Below, piece by piece: positions 57,019 to 64,000 of a DNA stretch of 64,000 nt. The first letter of the stretch is position 1; each line of letters starts with the position of its first letter. Source of the stretch: Trichopria drosophilae (lineage: Eukaryota > Arthropoda > Insecta > Hymenoptera > Diapriidae); assembly GCA_030407085.1 (NCBI GenBank), contig CM059585.1:9417001-9481000 (forward strand), read 5' to 3'. A program made the position numbers and the translations under genes. The notes beneath the pieces are model-generated. The model saw only the letters and a program-made list of their open reading frames with translations, did not search any database and was not told the origin of the DNA.

Positions 57019-57349
57019 TAACTGTATTTACCTGAATAATTGGAGGTGTTCTTTTGAACCTTTTTCGTAATTTTTTTGGAGAAATCGATGAGCACCGGTA
57101 AAAATGCCGAAAACTATAAGGATACTGACGAAAATATCCCTAGCTCTCTGAAAGGGATGCGAGTGTTTGGCGTGCGTGCGTGCAATATCCCTATAGTTTT
57201 CGGCATTTTTCGACATTTTTACCGGTTTCCAAATCAATTCCGGATCACAAGGGCTCCCGAGTGAAGTGTTTTTGAAAAGACTTGTCGCTTAGAAAGAGAA
57301 GAAAATCAACCTGAAAATTTTACGCCTCACGTTTACTTCTGTCTAACCT

Positions 57350-57918
57350 ACCCAGCAATCGAGATTGGATAGGATTGGATTGACAATTTCAATTCATTTT
57401 GAATTCAAACTTTGATTCCGTAAATATGTATTCAAATGGACTGAATTCCGAAGAAAGGAATCTATCTGTATTCAATTTCACGAACATAATTACGAATACA
57501 ATCGGAAGCAGTATACGAATACAAATAAATACAGATTTATTTAAAGTTTATTTTTTGAAAGAAAACTTTTTTTGCATTGAAATGAATACGCTTGGATAGT
57601 TTTGAATCCGTAATGTTGAATACGAAGGCATTCAATATTTCGTTTTTAAAAAGGAAACTATTTTTGGATTGAAATGAATACAATTAGGTAGTTTTGAATT
57701 CGTAATGTTGAATACGGATGTATTTAAGATTTAATTTTTAAAAAGAAACCTTTTTTTGGTTAATATGAATTCAGAAAGTAACCTTTTTATTCGTATGAAC
57801 GAATAGAATTGTATTTACGTATTAAAATGGATTCACCGTTGACCAAAGTATGGATTCAGAATTTAATAATTGAATCAAATTCTATAGGTACAACTCTATC
57901 CAAATTCGATTGCTGGGT
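57350..57918. mobile_element. ACCCAGC inverted-repeat element, unit 4
   Basis: Same ends as in the other units; shorter because one inner segment (GTATTCAATTTCAGAAAAAG) is missing. Confidence 0.7.
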
Positions 57919-58311
57919 AATGACATTCCAGCATGATGTCAAATTTTCAAGTTTGATTTCTTCTACTTCTAAGCGACAAATCTTTACAAAATGACTTCAC
58001 CCGAATCTTAACCGCGCTCGCTGTAGTCCTCTTATGCCACTTATGGTCCCTCCCCAGGAAACGAAAAGGAATTAAAACGAATTGAATACGTTTTATTTCG
58101 GTTTCTTGACCATTTTTATTGAAATACTTTCGATCTAATCCGATATAATCCACTACGTGAATAGAACATAAACATAACCTAAAAAACATTACTAGCAGTT
58201 TATTCCATATTAAAATGTAATCAATTTTCACCGGAACTAAGTAATAATAATATATGTGAAGGTAAACAATGCCTGTCATGGATATAACATTTGTTTTCTT
58301 TTTGTATCTTT

Positions 58312-58593
58312 ATAATATACAATAGTTATTTTTGTATCAAGGGCGTAAAATAAAGTTTTACGCCTCGACAACATTACCCGAGAGACGGCAAAGCCGGCTC
58401 GAGGTTCATGAGGGTTAAAATTCTACGCCTGAGATTCAAACATTGTTTTTTGATGCAGTAGGCGTAAAATATTTTACGCCTCGATTTTGCCGACCTAAAA
58501 TGCCAATTTCACGCTTATGCGGGCGGAAAATTTATTTTACGCCCCAGGAGGCGTGAAATAGGGATTTAAACAAAAAAAAAAATATATACCTAT
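58312..58593. mobile_element. GGCGTAAAAT palindrome-rich insertion, unit 4 only
   Basis: About 280 bp absent from the other three units at the same place. It has many GGCGTAAAAT/ATTTTACGCC words; at 58461-58480 they form a perfect 20-bp palindrome. Ends with an A run. No coding frame; edges are approximate. Confidence 0.65.
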
Positions 58594-59167
58594 ATAAGAG
58601 CGTCTACAAAAAAGGATTCTTAAAATAATTGATATAAATGAACAAGAACAACCATTGGATATAAGGCAGATATTTGTTATAAGCAGTATAGTTTATTTAT
58701 ATAACGAACTAAAAAGAGAATATCAATTGAAAACTTCTAATACGAGATTTAAAAACATTATATTACCAAAGCACTACTTAACAATTGGACAAAGAAGTTA
58801 TGAGTATTTTTCAAAAAAATATTATAATAAACTACCAAATGAATTGAAAAATTTGAGCGTGAAAGAAAAGTTGCTGAAGAAGAAACTTAAAAGTGCAATT
58901 AGTGAAATAATTATAGATTAATATATTTTATACTTTCCTTCAAATTAATTGTCAATTAATATATATTTATCTTAAATCATAAATTATGTACAAAATAAAA
59001 ATAAATTATTGTAAATTTAGTGAGGTATGCCTTATGTGACACTCTTACGCTTTAAAATAGAGACTAAGGACCAACCTATGTACGGGTAATTATGCCCCCT
59101 ATAGGTCCTTTATGTAAAAAAATGTAAAGGAAAAGTGGCAATAAATTATTATTATTATTATTATAAA
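58594..59167 (+). mobile_element. Jockey-like 3' fragment, unit 4
   Basis: Frame 58655-58921, 3' UTR and tail as in unit 1. The tail is one TTA triplet arrangement different. Confidence 0.8.
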
Positions 59168-60938
59168 GCCGGTGCATTAAAACGAATTTTTCCTAATTAA
59201 AATATTCGGAAATCCACGTGAACGTATTAAATCGATGAACTTGGAAATAAGTTGATACTCAATTCGAAATGTCAAGAAACCTGATTGGAAACGTAATTTA
59301 TGAATTCGATCTTATTTCGCATGTTACGACGAATATTAATGATTATTAATCAGGCATAACATAATATAAAAAAATATAAACGCAATTTAAATAGGTTGAA
59401 TAGTTAGTCATATGCCAGAAAGGAGTATTAGTTTAAGCTTCTGAGTAGCCCAGTTTTGAATTATGCCGGAGTTCTTGAGTCTCTTAAAGTATGTGGTAGA
59501 CTATTCCAGAAACGAAGAGCTGTAATCCAGAAGGAATTCGAAAAATAACCTGTTCTACATACACTCCAAAATCCTTAAAGTGTTTTCAAAACTCACTGCA
59601 TAATAGTGAAATCTCACTTTTAGATGTAGTGCCGATTGACCACTCTCCCAAAAGTGAAAATGTCACTTTATACAAAGTGAAATTCCACTGCAAGCACAAG
59701 CGAATATTTAATATAGGTTTAATATTATTTACATATTTTTGGATTAGACGTATTTACTCGGAAAAACATTCATCGACTATCGATGTCTATTATCCCGTAC
59801 GGTAATCCCAAACGATGGTAATATTAAACGGGTAACATAATATCGGAATAAAAAAATGTTCGAATGAAAGCATAATAATTATTCTACGCTTCCCGTTAAA
59901 ATTTATAAATTGCACAATTACAAACTGTATATCACTTACCTTTTAATCTTGAGAAATCATCGTAGATTTGTAACAAGCAATGTTGTAATAAATTTTTATT
60001 GAATAATATTTTTTATGTAGTGTATGTGTGGCATAATTTTGGCATAAAAAAATGTCTCGAATAAAAGAAATGATCGTTGTCAAAATAAATAGAATTAATA
60101 AATAGAATTCGGAAAAAATGTCCACCTTTCGCGACGCGATCTTGCGATTACATGAGCGCGAAGCAAGTGCGCGTTACCGGTACGATCTATTCTGAACGCG
60201 AATTTCTTATATATTTATTTAATCGCATTTCACCGCTTACGAGAATAATACTCAATAGATGGATACGATATATACAAACCACCCACCAGGCACAGCCCCC
60301 TAGCCACACGTACTTCTTTTACCCGCTCGGCGTTCCTTTTTCGCCGTCATGGAAGTGGACAGTGTACATACATATATATGTATACACACATTATGTACTT
60401 ATATGTATTATTTATTATATTATAATTCGACGAGAAAATAGTATGTGCACTGCTAACGCGAATGTACCATCCTCGCTCGTATGACTTTGGCGGCCTTGAT
60501 GTTCCTCGACACCAAAGCTCACCCTCGCCGTGAATGATACATTTCGCGTCCTGGCTACATAATGTACCATTTTTTGATCATTTATCGATTCAGTTTAGGG
60601 TTCAATTTGTTATACTCTGTCGACTTTCGACATGAAAACTTCAAAAGACGTAAGATCGTGTGAATCATTTCCCTGAAACATTAAAATTGCGTCTGCAGTT
60701 AACAGCTGTTGAAATGAGCATATTTACCACGTCGTTATTTACGTCTGGAACTGATAAAGAGTACAAAGGTTCAGAAGGTATTAGGAATGATTTCAGGTAA
60801 AGCGGATAGGTCATAACTCACCTTGTTTACAAGTTGAAGCACCATTCGTTAATAAATAGAGGCTACAAATAAGATGCTTATGTTAATCCATCTATTGTTC
60901 AGCTGCAGGTAACCAAAAGGTTTATCAGCTCGAAAGCA
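59168..60938 (+). other. 5' flank of ankyrin gene 4, with insertion
   Basis: As in unit 3, with a 288-bp insertion at 60301-60588. The 70-codon frame is broken by a small deletion near 60256. Confidence 0.4.
60301..60588 (-). repeat. Inverted copy of the ankyrin-gene 3' region
   Basis: The reverse complement of 60440-60575 matches the candidate last exon (GTACATTATGTAG, GGACGCGAAATGTATCATTC, ACGGCGAG, GATGGTACATTCGCGTTA). It is about 60 bp longer inside, with text missing in units 1 and 4 between two GCGAGG words. It seems to preserve an older, longer form of that segment. Confidence 0.65.
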
Positions 60939-61745
60939 ATGTTGAGGGTGTATAGGCTATTTCGGGCGAGTGCGACAACCATTCGTTTCCGAATTTTGCC
61001 ACGAGCAATATCACTGCGAATATCCAGAGACTACATATTCGAAATGGAAAATCAACGGGATCTCTCCAAATCAGCAACTCCAAACGAAGGCATCGTACGA
61101 GAGGATGCTGATTACGTTAGAAGACTTCGACGCCAGCAGAACATCAGTGATGGCCAAATGCTCCTCAACGCAGTTTCTAACAACAATACGGAAATCGTAC
61201 AATTATTTCTTCGGCATGGATTCGACGCCAACACAACCGATGTAGAGGGGAATACATCTCTACATATTTCATGTGGAGATTTTAACGCCGACATTACATC
61301 GGAATTATTAAATCATGGAGCCAATCCACTGACGACGAATAGCGAGAATATTACGGCAATGGAGACTCTTGCCATCAACTTTGCGGAAGTTTGTCAGTCA
61401 TTTCCATCGACCGAGGACGGTCGAATAGCAGACATTGCCGTCAATCTCTACCAGGATCTGCAGAAGAAGGTTCTATTGATAATGGAGCTATTATTCCAAT
61501 ATGGCGCAGTGCTTGACAGCAAAGATGTATTTCATCGAGCCTTGGTGTATATAATGTTACCAAACGCCTCGAAGCAATACCATACTTTGCGCATTGCCTT
61601 TGAAAACGCATTAAACAGAAGGAAACTTTTGAACACAAGGGAACCCATTTATTCCAGGTTATTTAGTAGTTTTGGCGTTCCAGATTTAGTATTAAGACAC
61701 ATACTGCAGTATCTAAGCGATGAAGACTTAACCTGCGTAGGTTAG
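60939..61745 (+). CDS. Ankyrin-PRANC-like gene copy 4, short form by in-frame deletion
   Basis: 268 residues. Residues 1-213 follow copy 3-like sequence (K88Q, V97A, M133T), then the frame jumps from PNASKQ to YHTLRIAFENALNRRK of the C-terminus. Compared with copy 1, 238 codons (714 bp) are gone, with no more than one base of shared sequence at the junction. The first two ankyrin repeats and the F-box-like VPDLVLRHILQYLSDEDL are kept; the three best ankyrin repeats are lost. No stop is introduced, and the possible donor (61741) and last exon (61906-62111) are intact. It may be a functional short protein or a chance in-frame loss. Confidence 0.75.
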   Translation: MLRVYRLFRASATTIRFRILPRAISLRISRDYIFEMENQRDLSKSATPNEGIVREDADYVRRLRRQQNISDGQMLLNAVSNNNTEIVQLFLRHGFDANTTDVEGNTSLHISCGDFNADITSELLNHGANPLTTNSENITAMETLAINFAEVCQSFPSTEDGRIADIAVNLYQDLQKKVLLIMELLFQYGAVLDSKDVFHRALVYIMLPNASKQYHTLRIAFENALNRRKLLNTREPIYSRLFSSFGVPDLVLRHILQYLSDEDLTCVG

Positions 61746-61905
61746 TATCTATTACTATAGTCAATGGCTTCCTGTATTTATATTAAATACCTATATCCTG
61801 TATTGTATTAATAGAGAGAACTTTATATTTATATTAAAACTGTTTTTATTCATTGAAACCATCTCCTGTGTTCATTATTCCATGCGCTTTTCTCAAAATT
61901 TCTAG

Positions 61906-62111
61906 TGCCAGAAATAGTACATTATGTATGTAGCAAGGACGCGAAATGTATCATTCACGGCGAGGATGGTACATTCGCGTTCGCGGTACATATACTATTT
62001 TCTCGTCCAACGGCCAACGAATTCGAATTTACATTAAATTTGTTAATAATAAATAATACACATAATGTGTATATATATAGGGTGATCCTTTTGTCTATGC
62101 CAACCGGCTAA
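61906..62111 (+). CDS. Candidate last exon of ankyrin gene 4
   Basis: As in unit 1: phase 1 after exon end 61740; differs by one residue (Leu to Phe in NEFEFTLN). Confidence 0.4.
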
Positions 62112-64000
62112 TAGTGGATTCATGAGCTGATCCTAAGTAACTTTTTCCTGTACCAAAATTGGATCTTAGGCTCAGAATTTCAGTGAAGAGCCATTGAAAT
62201 TTAGAAAAAAAAAATTACTTTTTTTTCAATAACTCGGCTTCTTTTCAAGTTATTGCAACGAGTGATGGCTCATTTTGAAGCTTTTTTTGAGACCGGCAAT
62301 TCATTCCTGAGAACATCTGTCCTGCGGTGAATATTTCTGAAGTTATGGCCTCGAAAATGGTAAAAATGCCAATTTTTTCGGGTTTTCGTATCTAACTCAT
62401 TTCGCAAAATAACTAACGAAATGTCAAACTGGAAAAAGTTGTAGAGCTTGAAAGTACGAAGAAGGCTCTCTCATATGTTCGTTTTTAATGAAAATTGAGT
62501 CCGCGGGAACACTCTTAATGTAACATTAATTAAACACATAATATGACAAGTTTATGCCATATATATTACTTAGCCGATATATAGTACAGAATTAACGCAA
62601 TTCATAATATTAGAATAACTTAATAGCGAACATTTTTACGAACCTCTCATATACGAATCGTAAATGATAATGTCTCATGAATTCCATATGGTATTTCGTT
62701 AGAAGCAAGGTATTGATAATTGAATAAATAATTATTAAGTAGGCGTTGTGTCTTGATATTAAGATAGGCCGAAGCATCAGGGAATACCAGACATGCAAAA
62801 TCTAGACGTGTTGAATGACGAAGGAATTTACTAGTCTTATTTTATTTTAAATAATCTACATTACATTTTTCGAAATTTTCGAAGTTTTTCGAAATAAATG
62901 TAAAAAAACAAGCAAAAATTGAGATTTTTCATGTTTTTTTTTTCGATTTTTACCATTAAATTTGAATTTGCGCTAATTTTCGCCGGGATATTTCAATTCT
63001 GCATATCAAAATACGTAAAAAACTATAGACCCCCATAGAAATTCCATGTGGCACATTTTTTGAATGTGCCTATTTTGTGTGCTATGTATTTCGTTTTGTG
63101 CCGTTGCCTTTCACAAACTGATACATAACTCACAAAATTTGCTTAAGCCCGGATATACAAAGGAAAACCATTTAAATGTTTGAAATGAGGTAGTCCCTCA
63201 CCAACACTGTAAAAAATGCCGGTGTAAAATCAATGGGGGAATTGTAAAATTATACCTCACTGTTACAGCTCACATGGTAAAATCTCATCTCTGAGAGTGG
63301 TAAAATTACAATTCTGTTGAGTATTTTACTACGATAAATGTAAATTACTACAAAAATTGTAAAATCGTTGTTCTGGGAGTAGGAAATTTTAATTACCCGT
63401 TTTTATTTAGTTAATTAGTAGTAATTTTACTTCTTTCAATATTACTATTAGACTAAAAATCACAACCAGTATTGTAACATTACAGTCTTCTACAGCTTAG
63501 AATAAAAATATCTTAGAACTATTTAAAGAACCTACTCAAATTTTCAAAATAACTTTTTTCGAAATTTCGATTTTTCAAATTTTTGAAATATTAAGCAAGC
63601 AGTATATTATTGCATGCTGATTACGAATTTGAAGTTGGATTTTGACAATTTTTCAGCCAATATGGTTTCATTTTTGGATAATTTCTCCGCCATATTGTAG
63701 CCGTCATTTTAAATTCCCAAAATATATGATCAGATTTGTAGTCATCGACCTCGAAAACCCCAGAGTAACAAGTTTCGGGCATAATGGTTAGACTTTTCAA
63801 AAAAGTGTCCGCCATTTTGAATTTCCAAAATCTGACCTCGGATTGGTAACCAACGACCCCGAAAACCTCTGAGTGACAAATTTCAAGCGATTTTATAAAC
63901 TTTTTATGCATAAACTTGTGACTAAATATCATAAATCTACCCCCTGACCTGAACATCATACATGGTGGCCACCGTCAGGGAAAACCGGGAAATCAGGGAA
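62112..64000. other. Unit 4 3' flank
   Basis: Matches 34920-36815 of unit 1: the GGGTGATCC repeat (to 62520), AT-rich spacer, ACTGTAAAAAATGCC repeat (63207-63490), GATTACGA-type repeat (63500-63958) and the start of the CAGGGAA-type element. No gene. Confidence 0.5.

Larger units (their letters stand above)
56588..64000 (+). repeat. Tandem segmental unit 4, left end cut, continues past the window
   Basis: Starts inside MITE C at the position equal to 29074 of unit 1, and runs to the window end, which matches 36810 of unit 1. Its 5' half resembles unit 3 and its 3' half unit 1. Confidence 0.85.

Noticed and set aside
1..64000. tRNA, rRNA or CRISPR-type arrays
   Set aside because: No cloverleaf, rRNA core or regularly spaced repeat-spacer pattern was seen.

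Overview
The window looks like AT-rich nuclear DNA of an insect, most likely a hymenopteran. It carries a split gene with short introns (mostly 54-111 bp) for the histone-H2B ubiquitin ligase Bre1 and many insect-type non-LTR, Penelope-like and short inverted-repeat elements. It also carries a family of ankyrin-repeat proteins whose C-terminus resembles the F-box-like PRANC region described in chalcid wasps such as Nasonia. A parasitoid wasp is therefore my best guess. This is inference; I ran no search.

Region 1 (1-6492) has no intact gene. It holds degraded non-LTR reverse-transcriptase fragments, a 147-bp tandem repeat and a Penelope-like end. Region 2 (6493-25003) is Bre1 on the plus strand: fourteen exons are visible and the N-terminal exon lies left of the window. 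Eleven exons sit within 2.6 kb (6493-9130). A 14.6-kb intron (9131-23771) follows, then the last three exons, including the RING finger. The intron is a Russian doll: a large inverted-repeat element (about 9600-23345) was entered by a Penelope-like element, which was itself entered by a 5'-truncated Jockey-like element and a 1.8-kb TIR element. The right arm was entered by a second Jockey-like element. Three copies of a 668-bp palindromic TTAA-flanked element sit in the arms.

Region 3 (about 26.8-64 kb) is a tandem segmental amplification of four units. Each carries or carried the same stack: a GATTACGA-type repeat, pogo/mariner-like MITEs with TA duplications, a hairpin, an ACCCAGC inverted-repeat element, a 3' fragment of a Jockey-like element, a conserved 5' flank and one ankyrin gene. 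Copies 1 and 2 (33033-34553, 43928-45448) are full length at 506 codons. Copy 3 (55250-56647) is cut and fused to MITE sequence at a CAGT microhomology, losing its C-terminal domain. Copy 4 (60939-61745) has an in-frame 714-bp deletion that removes the central ankyrin part but keeps both ends. The units differ by clean insertions whose empty sites are visible in the sister units, so the array reads as a small evolutionary record.

Bre1 and the ankyrin array are not obviously linked in function. Bre1 is a conserved chromatin gene; the array is a fast-changing accessory locus beside it.
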